A stretch of 64,000 nt of DNA from CAIXZV01 sp963697365 (lineage in GTDB: Bacteria; Chloroflexota; Limnocylindria; Limnocylindrales; CSP1-4): the NCBI GenBank assembly GCA_963697365.1, contig CAVONT010000007.1:54587-118586 (forward strand). Reading direction: 5' to 3'. The translations under genes were made by a program, and so were the position numbers. Every line of letters starts with the position of its first letter. Within the stretch, counting starts at the first letter, position 1. Positions 44,547 through 52,923 of the stretch are shown here, in pieces. Under the pieces are notes generated by a model. That model saw only the letters and a program-made list of their open reading frames with translations, did not search any database and was not told the DNA's origin.

Positions 44547-44945
44547 CTATTCGTCGTAGGTGAAGATCTCCAGGGCGCAGCCCGGTCCACCCGAGTACAC
44601 CACCGGCTGATCGCCCCACGACGAGGTAGAGAATCGGTACTTGCGTCCTGTCACGGCAACGACATTCCCGGTGGTGTCCAGGACCTCGATGCTGCCGCCG
44701 GAGCGCCGTGCCGTGTAGCCCATCGGCCATTCAAGCGCGCGGATGCGGCCGGACTGTTCCTTGACCGCCGTCCCGGCCGTCGCATGCTCGACGAGCTCGC
44801 CTTGACCGTACCAGAGGTAGCAGGCGCCGCTACCAAGCGGATCAGGCTCCGTCGCGGTGAGCAGCGGAACGGGCTCCCCGCTGGCCCCACATGCCGCCAA
44901 GAGCAGGGCAGCGAGCGACACCAGTAGCACGCCCCTCACGCCCAT
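44547..44945 (-). CDS. Small lipoprotein of unknown function
   Basis: From ATG 44945 the product has 132 residues and a classic lipoprotein signal: GVRGVLLVSLAALLLAAC with lipobox LAAC at residues 17-20. The mature part has about 112 residues, two internal cysteines (GACYLWYG and GPGCALEIF) that could form a disulfide, and beta-strand-like segments such as GSIEVLDTTGNVVAVTG. No family is recognised. It would be anchored to the outer face of the membrane. Upstream lies a 670-base region with no gene. Longer starts at 45008 or between are possible. Confidence 0.7.
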   Translation of the reverse strand: MGVRGVLLVSLAALLLAACGASGEPVPLLTATEPDPLGSGACYLWYGQGELVEHATAGTAVKEQSGRIRALEWPMGYTARRSGGSIEVLDTTGNVVAVTGRKYRFSTSSWGDQPVVYSGGPGCALEIFTYDE

Positions 44946-45186
44946 CGTCAACTTCCCCCACGCCCCTCGTGCTCCCCTCGTGACGGCTGACATCATACCG
45001 GTGCGCACGGTGCCCCCACCAGGAGCGAGACTTCCCCGCTTCGCTCAGGCGATCGGCAACGCCTCGCATCCGCGCTCGAGGGCGTGCGGCGCCTGTCTCC
45101 GTCCTGCCCAGGTCGCGCCCGCCCGCTCTCGCCCCGCGCCCAGGTCGCGCATGCCCGCTCTCGCCCCGCCTGCCCCACCACGCCCG

Positions 45187-45337
45187 ATTCCCGCTGGTCG
45201 GTTCTTGCGGGCACTGCAGGTGTCGAATTCCCGCCGAACGACCGGAACTGGGACCGGGAGGCAGTGTCAGGGCACGAACTGATCGGTGCGCGGGAATCCG
45301 GCACACGGAACGTCCAGTACGGTCGCTGGGCGGGAAC
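45187..45337. repeat. Mirror-symmetric four-copy repeat of ATTCCCGC (element E3)
   Basis: ATTCCCGC occurs at 45187 and 45227 and its reverse complement at 45290 (GCGGGAAT) and 45330 (GCGGGAAC). Spacing is 40, 63 and 40, and the set is symmetric about 45262. Here the unit is not itself a dyad, unlike in E1 and E2, but the geometry is the same within one base. Confidence 0.6.
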
Positions 45338-45359
45338 CCGTCCGGGTGCCCCGGCCCGG

Positions 45360-45415
45360 CCCGGACCCGTCCCGTCCCATCCGTCCCGTCCCGTCCCCGT
45401 CCCGTCCCGGCTCCG
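45360..45415. repeat. Short tandem repeats of GTCCC
   Basis: Eight or so copies of the pentamer GTCCC, separated by CGT and AT interruptions, form a simple-sequence run in the gene-free region. It gives no coding or regulatory clue. Confidence 0.8.
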
Positions 45416-45617
45416 CCCTCGTGCGACCCAGTCCGCACGTCCGGATTGGAACCTGTGCGGTCGTCGCCCGCCCGCACCAGCAGCGGCCGCCAGCCCGGGC
45501 ACCGGCCCGATCCCTCACGCCGCCGGCCCGCACGAACAGCAGCCGCCAGCCCCGCGCTCGGTGAAGGGAGTAGTCCGCCAGCCCTGCCCGAGGGGTTGAT
45601 CGCGGCGTCCGGCGCCA

Positions 45618-46919
45618 TCAGGCGATGGGGAGCGCCACCAGGAAGCGCGAGCCGCCGTAGCCGTTCTTCTCGATCCAGACGCGGCCGCCCATCCCCTCCA
45701 TGAGCCGGCGGGCCGCGAACAGCCCGATGCCGGACCCGCGCGAGCGCGCCCGGTCCACCCGGACATACGGTTGGAACACGGCCTCCCAGTCGGCGATCGG
45801 GACGCCTGGCCCGTCGTCGGTGATGTAGACGTGGATCTCCTCGCCGACACGCCACACGCCGATGCTCACCGCCTGCTCTGGCGGGGCGTACTTCGCCTCG
45901 TTGTCGAGGATCTGCTCAAGCACCTGGATGAAGCGGTGCTCGTCGCCGCGGGCGACCATCGGCTCGAGCGGCGGCGTCCAGCGGACTGACCGTGTGCGCA
46001 GCAGCAGCGCGAGCGTGCCCACGGTCTTGTCGATTGCGGTCGCCACGTCGAACGGCTCCCGGCGCAGCCCGGTCAGCCCCTCTCCGCGGACCGACGCGAG
46101 GATGCCGTCCACCAGCCGGTCGAGGCGGGCGACCATGTCGATCGCGCCCATTCGCCATGTCTCGGCCACGCGCGCCCCGTTGGCGTCGCTGCCGGCCGTT
46201 GCAGCGTCGGCGAGCAGGTCCACGTAGGCGCGCACCACGGCGAGCGGGGTGCGGAGCTCGTGGGTGACCACCGCGAGCAGCTCCGCCCGGGCGGCGTCCA
46301 TCTGCGAGAGGCGGTCCAGCTGGGCCTCGGCCTCGGCCTGGAGCCGGCCCTTCTCGACGATGCCCGCGAGGAGCGCCGCGATCGTCGCCAGCAGCTCCAC
46401 GTCCTCGGCGGCGAACTCGCGGTCGTCGGTCGCCTGGACGTTGAGCACGCCCACGACGTCCTCGTTCCAGACCAGCGGCATCGAGAGCATCGCCTGGAGG
46501 CCGGCGATGTCGAAGCCGCGCACCCAGGAGAAGCGCGGGTCGGTCGAGACATCCCGCGTGGAGACCGGGGCCCGTGAGGCCGCCGCACGACCCGTGACCC
46601 CCTCGCCGACGGCGAGGCTCACCTTGCCGACCTGCCCGACGTCGAGCCCGTTGGTGGCAGCGAGCGTCAGGCGGGCGCCGTCGCGATCCAGCAGGTAGAG
46701 CGAGCAGACCTCGACCTTCATTGCCGTCGTGGTGCGGTCCACCAGGGTGCGCATCAGCTCGTCCCAGTCGCGGGCCTGGGTCGCGAGCTGGGCGAGCTCG
46801 TGGAGGAAGGCGAGTCGCTCGAGCTGGCGTGACGCGGTCTCCCCGGGTGCACGCGACGGGATGGCTGGCCCTGGCGGTCGGGTGGACTTGGGTTGCGTCT
46901 CGGGCTCGGTGCTGGTCAC
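45618..46919 (-). CDS. GAF-domain sensor histidine kinase, cytoplasmic
   Basis: A 433-residue soluble kinase with no membrane helix. A GAF domain at residues about 50-185 (VEVCSLYLLDRDGARLTLAATNGL to GVLNVQATDDREF) would sense a small ligand or redox state. A short coiled helix leads to the HisKA domain with the H box VVTHELRTPLAVV near 225. The ATPase domain has the N box QILDNEAKYAP, G1 ITDDGPGVP and G2 SRGSGIGLFAARR. GTG 46919 is used as the start. No response regulator is beside it; the PhoB-like protein at 7263 lacks its phosphoacceptor, so the partner is elsewhere. Confidence 0.9.
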   Translation of the reverse strand: MTSTEPETQPKSTRPPGPAIPSRAPGETASRQLERLAFLHELAQLATQARDWDELMRTLVDRTTTAMKVEVCSLYLLDRDGARLTLAATNGLDVGQVGKVSLAVGEGVTGRAAASRAPVSTRDVSTDPRFSWVRGFDIAGLQAMLSMPLVWNEDVVGVLNVQATDDREFAAEDVELLATIAALLAGIVEKGRLQAEAEAQLDRLSQMDAARAELLAVVTHELRTPLAVVRAYVDLLADAATAGSDANGARVAETWRMGAIDMVARLDRLVDGILASVRGEGLTGLRREPFDVATAIDKTVGTLALLLRTRSVRWTPPLEPMVARGDEHRFIQVLEQILDNEAKYAPPEQAVSIGVWRVGEEIHVYITDDGPGVPIADWEAVFQPYVRVDRARSRGSGIGLFAARRLMEGMGGRVWIEKNGYGGSRFLVALPIA

Positions 46920-46987
46920 GGGCGCAACCCTACCGCCTGTGGACTCCCTGTGCTCTCGACTTCTGACGCACAGATGGCGCTGCGGGA

Positions 46988-48268
46988 TCAGGACGCGCTG
47001 TCGCTCCCGGCTACCGCCATCGGCAGGTCCGCAAGCAGGGGGTCCGTCCACGACCAGGCCGCACCGTGGTGCCTGCCGACCGCGCCATGGCGGGCCGCCT
47101 CCACGCGAAGCGGCAGGCCGAAGATCTCGATGAACCCGACGGCCGCCGCATGGTCGAACGCGTCACCCTCCTCGTACGTGGCGAGGTTGCGGTCGTACAG
47201 GCTCATCGGTGAGCGGCGGCCCGTGACGTAGGCCTGCCCGTGGTCCAGGCGCAGCCGCACCTCGCCCGACACCACCCGCTGGGAGCTCATCACGTAGGCC
47301 CGCAGGTCGCGGGAGAGGGCGCTGAACCAGAGTCCGTCGTAGATGATCTGGCCCAGCTCGTCGGCGATGGCGCGGTTGAACCGAAGCTGTTCCTTGGACA
47401 GGACCAGGCTCTCGAGCGCGCGGTGCGCGGTGTGCAGGATGACCGCCGCGGGTGCCTCGTAGATCTCGCGGCTCTTGATGCCGACCAGGCGGTCCTCGAC
47501 ATGGTCGATCCGGCCCACGCCGTGGCGGCAGCCCACCTCGTGGAGCGCTCCCACCAGCGTCGCGCCGGACATGCGCACGCCGTCCACCGAGACCGGGATC
47601 CCGCCCTCGAAGCCGATGGTGATCTCGACGGGCTCGGGTGCGTCGGACGGGGCAACCGTCCAGGCGTAGGCATCAGGGGGCGGGGTCGCCCACGGGTCCT
47701 CGAGCGGGCCCGTCTCGCACGAGCGGCCCCACAGGTTGACGTCGATCGACCAGGGTGCCGCCCTCGTCACGGGCACCTCGATCCCCCGGGCCTCCGCGTA
47801 CTCCACGGTCTGCGCCCGCGTCAGGCCCATGCCCACGCGCATCGGCGCGATCACCGTGAGCCCGGGGTCCAGCGCGTGGACGGCGATGTCGAAGCGGACC
47901 TGGTCGTTGCCCTTGCCGGTGCAGCCGTGGGCGACCGCGCCGGCGCCCTCCTTCTGCGCAAGCTCGACGAGGAGCTGGGCGAGCAGCGGGCGGGCGAGGG
48001 CCGTCGCCAGCGGGTAGACGCCCTGGTAGAGGACGTTGGCCTGCAGGGCACGCATGACATAGCGCGAGACGAACATCTCACGACCGTCGACGACGTAGGC
48101 CCGCGAGGCGCCGGCCGCGATGGCGCGATCCGCGACCCCCTCGCGCAGTGACCCCCCGCCGAGGTCGACGGTGAGCGTGACCACCTCGGCGTCGTGCTGC
48201 TCCCTGAGCCACGGGATGGCGACGGACGTGTCCAGTCCGCCCGAGTACGCGAGCACGACCTTGTTCAT
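46988..48268 (-). CDS. argG: Argininosuccinate synthase
   Basis: ArgG joins citrulline and aspartate with ATP. The 426-residue protein begins with the PP-loop VVLAYSGGLDTSVAIPWL, followed by GAGAVAHGCTGKGNDQVRFD near residue 110 and the TRAAPWSIDVNLWGRSCETG block near 185. It is slightly longer than usual at the C-terminus (about 400 in most species), where an Ala/His-rich tail is added. The ATG overlaps the argR stop as ATGA. It ends the argCJBRG operon. Confidence 0.96.
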   Translation of the reverse strand: MNKVVLAYSGGLDTSVAIPWLREQHDAEVVTLTVDLGGGSLREGVADRAIAAGASRAYVVDGREMFVSRYVMRALQANVLYQGVYPLATALARPLLAQLLVELAQKEGAGAVAHGCTGKGNDQVRFDIAVHALDPGLTVIAPMRVGMGLTRAQTVEYAEARGIEVPVTRAAPWSIDVNLWGRSCETGPLEDPWATPPPDAYAWTVAPSDAPEPVEITIGFEGGIPVSVDGVRMSGATLVGALHEVGCRHGVGRIDHVEDRLVGIKSREIYEAPAAVILHTAHRALESLVLSKEQLRFNRAIADELGQIIYDGLWFSALSRDLRAYVMSSQRVVSGEVRLRLDHGQAYVTGRRSPMSLYDRNLATYEEGDAFDHAAAVGFIEIFGLPLRVEAARHGAVGRHHGAAWSWTDPLLADLPMAVAGSDSAS

Positions 48269-48765
48269 CGAGGAGGCTCCATGGCGGGCGCCGGCTGCAC
48301 CGACGCCTGGATCGAGTCGAACCAGGCGAGCCAGCGCATGAGCGCGGGCTCGTCGGGGAACAGGACGATGAGCGTGTTGTCTCCGGCCACCGTGCCCACC
48401 TGCTCCTGCACCGTCGCCTCGTCGATGGCCTGGCCGATGACGTTGGCAGTGCCCGGCTGGCCGGTCAGGACGAGGATGAGGCCGCTGCGGCCCACCGTCA
48501 CCGGGATGTCGGACAGGATCCGGCGAAGCCGTTCGTCGTTGCGCGGGCGCGGCGCCGTGATGGCCTCCGGGACGACGTAGGTGCTGCCATCACCGCGCGA
48601 GACCTTCGCAAGGCCCAGCTCCGCGATATCGCGGGACACGGTGGCCTGGGTAGCCTTGAACCCCAGCGACGAGAGCTCGGCGACAAGCTCGCCCTGGCTG
48701 CCGATCGGGTGGTCGACCACCAGGCGCCGGATGGCGGCGTGGCGGTCGCGCTTGACACCGTCCAT
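48265..48765 (-). CDS. argR: Arginine repressor
   Basis: ArgR is a hexameric arginine-dependent repressor of arginine biosynthesis. Residues 1-70 form the winged helix (SQGELVAELSSLGFKATQATVSRDIAELGLAKV), and residues 85-150 the oligomer and arginine-binding domain, with GTVAGDNTLIVLFPDEPAL holding the conserved GDNT aspartate that binds arginine. Its 166 residues are usual. It sits between argB and argG in the operon it should control. The likely operator is the dyad upstream of argC at 52143-52172. Confidence 0.95.
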   Translation of the reverse strand: MDGVKRDRHAAIRRLVVDHPIGSQGELVAELSSLGFKATQATVSRDIAELGLAKVSRGDGSTYVVPEAITAPRPRNDERLRRILSDIPVTVGRSGLILVLTGQPGTANVIGQAIDEATVQEQVGTVAGDNTLIVLFPDEPALMRWLAWFDSIQASVQPAPAMEPPR

Positions 48766-48775
48766 GGCCGCTCCG

Positions 48776-49552
48776 TCAGCGCCCCGGCGCGCTGGTGGAG
48801 ACGCGGGTGCCGAACGTCGGATCGGACAGGCTGCGCTCGAGGGCGCTTGGGGCCGAGCCGTCCGAGATGATGGCCTCGGTGCCCTCCCAGGCGAGCGCCG
48901 AGAGCGCCGCCTTGACCTTGGGGATCATGCCGCCTCGGATGGTGCCGTCCGCGATGAGTGCTTCGGCCTGCTCGGGCGTGATGGAGTCGAGCTTGCTGCC
49001 GGTGGCGTCGCGGATCCCGTCCACGTCGGTCATAAGCACCAGCTGGCGCGCGCCGAGACCCGCCGCGATGCCCGCCGCGGCATCGTCCGCGTTGACGTTG
49101 CACACGACGCCGACGTCATCGCGGGCGAGCGGTGCCACCACCGGCACCTGCCCTGCCACGAGCAGGCTGTCGAGGAGGTCGCGCCGGATCCCGGTGACCG
49201 TCGCGACGAGGCCGACATCGGGGATGCGCCGGCCGATGAGCAGGCCGCCGTCCACACCGGACAGGCCGACGGCATCGCAGCCCGCGTCGCGCAGGGCGGC
49301 GACGAGCTCGCTGTTGACGATGCCCCGCAGGACCGCGGCCGCCACCTCGAGCGCCGCGGGATCGGTCACCCTGAGGCCGTTCTCGAAGCGCGTCTCGACG
49401 CCCATCCGCTCCAGCCACTCGGTCATGCGCTTGCCCCCACCGTGGACCAGCACGACCGGGCGCCGGCGCGCCACGCTCGCGACCTCGGCGAGCACCTGCT
49501 GCTGGTCGGCGAGCGTGGTGCCGCCGAGCTTGACGACGACGATCTCGCTCAC
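48776..49552 (-). CDS. argB: Acetylglutamate kinase
   Basis: ArgB phosphorylates N-acetylglutamate, the second step of arginine synthesis. The amino-acid-kinase fold shows VVVKLGGTTLADQQQ (Gly-rich phosphate loop) at the start, VVLVHGGGKRMTEWLERMG near residue 42, VGLSGVDGGLL, and VVAPLARDDVGVVCNVNADDAA near 150 with the conserved NAD. Its 258 residues are within the normal range. The start is the GTG at 49552, which overlaps the argJ stop as GTGA; the longer frame upstream would read into argJ. It is the third gene of the operon. Confidence 0.95.
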   Translation of the reverse strand: MSEIVVVKLGGTTLADQQQVLAEVASVARRRPVVLVHGGGKRMTEWLERMGVETRFENGLRVTDPAALEVAAAVLRGIVNSELVAALRDAGCDAVGLSGVDGGLLIGRRIPDVGLVATVTGIRRDLLDSLLVAGQVPVVAPLARDDVGVVCNVNADDAAAGIAAGLGARQLVLMTDVDGIRDATGSKLDSITPEQAEALIADGTIRGGMIPKVKAALSALAWEGTEAIISDGSAPSALERSLSDPTFGTRVSTSAPGR

Positions 49553-50921
49553 GTGGTGTACTCCGAGTTCTCCTTGACGTAACCCTCGGTGAGGGGGCAC
49601 CCGAACGCCTCGCCCGTGCCGCTGCCGAGACCGAGGTCCACGCGGATGAGCACGTCGTCTGCGTCCATGGCCGCGCGGGCGGCCGCCTTGTCGATGCCGG
49701 ACGGACCGCCGGCAGGGCCGTCGTAGGCGAGCAGCCCGGCGATCCCGATGCGCATGGTGGCTGGGTCCACCACGGCGGGCCGGCAGGCGTGGGCCTGGGC
49801 GTCCTCGGGCGCCAGCCCAGCAGCCTCGAGGATGGCGGCCTCCGCGGTTACGGCGTTGCCTGCCGCCCCGGCGATCCGGCCCCAGTTCGCATCACGGCCG
49901 TGGACCGCCGCCTTCACGAGGGAGCTGGAGATCACGGCTCGGGCGACGGCTCTCGCGTCGACGTCGTCAGCGGCGCCCGAGACCTGGCAGGTGACCAGGC
50001 TCGTCGCGCCCTCGCCGTCGCGGGCCTGCTGGCGGGCGAGGTCCCGGGCCACGGCGGTGAGGGCCTGGGCGAGTGCCGCGCGGGCGGCGGGATCGTCGTC
50101 GGCGGAGGCGGCTCCCGCAGCGCCCGACGCGAGCAGGAACACGGAGTCGTTGGTGCTGGTGTCGCCGTCCACCGAGAGCTGGTCCCAGGTGGTCGCGGCG
50201 GCCGTGCGCAGGAGCTCGCGCAAGGTCAAAGGGGAGGCCGTCGCGTCCGTGAGCACGATCGAGAGCATTGTCGCCATGCGCGGGTGGATCATCCCGACGC
50301 CCTTGCAGATGCCGGTGACAGTGATCGTCGTGGTGCCGCCGGCAGCCGACGGGACATCGACGGAGACGGTGGCCATCTTGGTCGTGGAGTCCGTGGTGCG
50401 CAGCGAGACCGCGGCAGCCTCGAGGGCGTTATCGCTTGCCGCCAGCATCGGGGTGACCCGTGCGACCGCTGCGGTGACCTTGTCCACCGGCAGGCGCGTG
50501 CCGATGACCCCGGTGGAGAGGTGGAGCACGTTGGCCGGGCGCCGAGCCGAGCGCCGTGGCGACGGCCTCGCCGATGGCTGCCTGGTCGGCGTCGCCCGCG
50601 GGTCCGGTAGCGGCGTTCGCCGATCCGGACGTGGCGATGACCGCTGTCACGTGCCCCGCAGCGTTGTCGCCGCCGCCCGTCGCCTGGAGGTTGGCGCGGG
50701 ACAGGCGGACGGGTGCCGCGGCGACGCGGTTCGGGGTGAACACCGCCGCCGCAGGGACCGGGCCGCCGGCCGATGCGACCAGCGCGAGATCCGGGCTGCC
50801 CGACGCCTTGATGCCGGCCGTGGCGCCGGCGGCCACGAAGCCAGCCGGGATGCGCGCGGCACGCTTCGACGGCCGGGAGGTCCGACGGCAGCGGGGCGAG
50901 CAGGGGATCGGCAGGGGTCAT
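49549..50921 (-). CDS. argJ: Bifunctional ornithine acetyltransferase / N-acetylglutamate synthase, two frameshifts
   Basis: ArgJ recycles the acetyl group from N-acetylornithine to glutamate and can also start the pathway. The start MTPADPLLAPLPSDLPAVEA (ATG 50921), the middle part AAGATAGIKASGSPDLALVAS and the last 320 residues lie in three frames; joins are needed near 50860 and 50535. The self-cleavage site is clear: KGVGMIHPRMATMLSIVLTDA, with the nucleophile threonine after RMA. Other ArgJ segments include STGVIGTRLP and SVDGDTSTNDSVFLLASG. Corrected length is about 457 residues. Two base errors in an essential-looking operon gene point to the assembly. Confidence 0.88.
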
Positions 50922-50953
50922 CGGCGGCCTCTGGGCGTTCGGGTGGGGCGCCG

Positions 50954-52110
50954 CTACGGCGCGAGCGGGAGCTGGAGGAGCCCCGCGGTCTCGGGCAGGG
51001 CATGCGTCACGTTGAACGCCTGGATGGCCTGGCCGGCCGCGCCCTTGACCAGGTTGTCGAGCACGCCCAGGACCAGGATCCGGCCGGTCCGCTCGTCCAC
51101 CTTGCGCGAACGCGCGGAACTCGTTCGAGCCCATGCACGTGCTTGGTGGCGGGCGGGTGCTTCACGATCGAGACGAAGCCCTCGTCGTCGTAGGCATCCT
51201 CGAACAGCGCGTCGAGCTCGTCCTGGGTCACCGGGCGGGTGGGGCGGACGTGGCAGGCGGCGAGGATGCCGCGGGTCATCGGCACCAGGTGGGGCAGGAA
51301 GTCGATGCCGGTTGCGCCGGGGTTGGCGTCCGGGGTGGGGGACTGGCCCCGCAGCTCCTGCTCGATCTCGCCGATGTGGCGGTGGGTGAACACGCCGTAC
51401 GCCTTGACGCTCTCGTTGACCTCGCCGAAGTGGAGGTCCGCCTTGGGGTCGCGGCCGGCGCCGGAGACACCGCTCTTCGCGTCGACGACGACATCGGCGA
51501 TGAGGCCGGCGCGCGCGAGCGGGGCGAGGCTCAGGATCGTCGTGGTTGCGTAGCAGCCGGGCGAGCCGATGATCGCGCCGGGCCTCGTGCCCAGGGCCGC
51601 CAGCTCCGAGCGATGCAGCTCCGGCAGGCCGTAGACGGCGGCGGGCAGCAGCTCGGGCCGGGGATGGTCGAAGTGGTACCAGGCCGGGTAGTCGGCGGGA
51701 TCGCGGAAGCGGAAGTCCGGGCCCAGGTCGATGACGGTCTGCCCGCGGTCGAGGAACTCCTGCACGCGGCCGGCGACGGCACCGTGGGGGAGGGCGAGGA
51801 ACACCGCCTCGGCGTCCTCGGGGACATGGTCCCAGACCTCGAGGTCGCGCGTGGCGAGGCTCGGGTGGATGTGGGCGATGGGATCGCCTTTGCGCTCGCG
51901 CCCGACCAGGCCGTGGATCGTGACGTTGGGGTGGAGCGCGAGGAGCCGGATCAGCTCCGCACCGACGTAGCCGGTGGCCCCGACGATGGCGACCTTGATC
52001 TTGTCGCCGCCCGCGAGGGCTCGTGAACCCCGGTCCGCCGCGACCGCCGCGTTGCCCGTTCCCGCGCTCACTGGCGCGCTCGGCCGCTCTCCGGCGGCGG
52101 GACGGACCAC
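50954..52110 (-). CDS. argC: N-acetyl-gamma-glutamyl-phosphate reductase, two frameshifts
   Basis: ArgC reduces N-acetylglutamyl phosphate with NADPH. The Rossmann motif VAIVGATGYVGAELIRLLA is near residue 40; the catalytic cysteine is in IIGSPGCYATTTILSLAPL near 172. The main frame then breaks near 51133: HVHGSNEFRAFA continues in a second frame and, from about 51110, VDERTGRILVLGVLDNLVKG and then AAGQAIQAFNVTHALPETAG in a third, ending LLQLPLAP and a stop at 50954. Removing one base from CATGGGCTC and one further base restores the ArgC C-terminus. The first 36 residues before KVAIVG are not conserved. First gene of the arg operon. Confidence 0.9.
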
Positions 52111-52142
52111 ATGGTGGTCGGGCGGATCGAAGTCACTGGATG

Positions 52143-52172
52143 ACTATACAGCATCGATGCATAACCATGCAA
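52143..52172 (-). promoter_or_regulatory. argC promoter with overlapping ARG-box-like dyads
   Basis: On the minus strand TTGCAT (from 52172) and TATAGT (ending 52143) are spaced 18 bases, a good -35/-10 pair. The dyads TGCAT-AACC-ATGCA (52158-52171) and GCATCGATGC (52151-52160) cover the -35 box and spacer. ATGCAT-type half sites fit ArgR boxes of high-GC bacteria, so ArgR with arginine would block this promoter. Confidence 0.65.
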
Positions 52173-52329
52173 GGGGATGTTGGACGCGCGGCGGGATGGC
52201 CCGACGGAGTGGGGAAGTATGCCCCGCCGCCCGGGTTGCGGGGAGGTGCCATTGCCAACTGCTCCGCCGCATGGCAAGGTCCGCGGAACGGCGCCGGCGT
52301 CCACGGTGCCGATCGGGGAGAGAGTGCAC

Positions 52330-52737
52330 ATGACCACCGGCACCGGCACCAAGGACGACCCCTGGCAGCTTGTCACGCCGCCCGGCACGTCCGCGTACAC
52401 GATGTTCCGCGACGACACGGCTGATCCTCCGGCCATCGTCTGCATGGTCGGCTCGACGAAGCTCCTGTACGACGCCCGCGCCATCGAGGAGCTCCATGCC
52501 TGGCTGCGCGAGCAGGGCGACTGGGTCCCGCTCGGCGGTGCCGACGAGCAGAAGCCGGCCGCCGAGGGCACGGTCGAAGCCTGGGGCCGCTCAGCCGACA
52601 ACCCGCGGGGCGGCTGGTACGGCCTCAAGAAGGGCCTCCGCGGCCGATTCGGCGTCTACATGCCGCCCCTGCTCGAGGCGCTCGGCCTGGCCGAGGTCAC
52701 CCACGACCCGAAGAACAACCGGATGCGCGCCCTGTAG
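52330..52737 (+). CDS. Conserved hypothetical protein
   Basis: A 135-residue cytoplasmic protein that looks like a real, conserved product, with tryptophan- and glycine-rich segments: KDDPWQLVTPPGTSAYTMFRD, CMVGSTKLLYDARAIEELHAWL, GDWVPLGGADEQKPAAEGTV and GWYGLKKGLRGRFGVYMPP. I recall close relatives of this pattern in Actinomycetota and Chloroflexota as uncharacterised proteins but cannot name the family with confidence. ATG 52330 follows GGGGAGAGAG at good distance, so it is preferred to an in-frame start at 52177. It is divergent from argC. Confidence 0.65.
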   Translation: MTTGTGTKDDPWQLVTPPGTSAYTMFRDDTADPPAIVCMVGSTKLLYDARAIEELHAWLREQGDWVPLGGADEQKPAAEGTVEAWGRSADNPRGGWYGLKKGLRGRFGVYMPPLLEALGLAEVTHDPKNNRMRAL

Positions 52738-52756
52738 GTCCAAGGTGGCGCCTCGC

Positions 52757-52871
52757 CTCCCCCAAATATGGGGCGTTTCAACCGCCAGCCCTCGTGGCTC
52801 ATGGACGAATCCGTCGATCCGGGGGTTGATCTCTGCGGGGATGTGGCCCGAACGCCCCATAGTTGGGGGAC
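52757..52871. repeat. Inverted pair of 20-base repeats between convergent genes
   Basis: CCCCCAAATATGGGGCGTT (from 52759) and, 95 bases on, the reverse complement of CCCCCAACTATGGGGCGTT (ending 52869) differ at one base. Each copy also contains its own CCCCA-N4-TGGGG dyad. The pair lies between the stop of the hypothetical gene and that of the convergent ABC exporter. It could act as a two-way terminator or belong to a repeat family; no inner copies are present. Confidence 0.7.
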
Positions 52872-52923
52872 GCCACCGAGGTGGCACCGAAGCGGCGACG
52901 ATGCGATGAGTCGACGGACCCCG

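Larger units (their letters stand above)
44946..45617. other. Gene-free, repeat-rich region between lipoprotein and histidine kinase genes
   Basis: Short frames here have no codon-like pattern or protein similarity I can see. The stretch holds a 33-base direct repeat (CGCCCAGGTCGCGC... units from about 45108 and 45137), element E3 at 45187-45337, and runs of GTCCC at 45360-45415. The upstream signals of the lipoprotein gene must lie in its left part. The rest has no explanation beyond repeats. Confidence 0.7.

Noticed and set aside
45009..45617. Plus-strand frames of 90-170 codons in the gene-free region
   Set aside because: They are built from proline, arginine and serine runs that come from GTCCC and CGCCC repeats; no start signal or conserved pattern.
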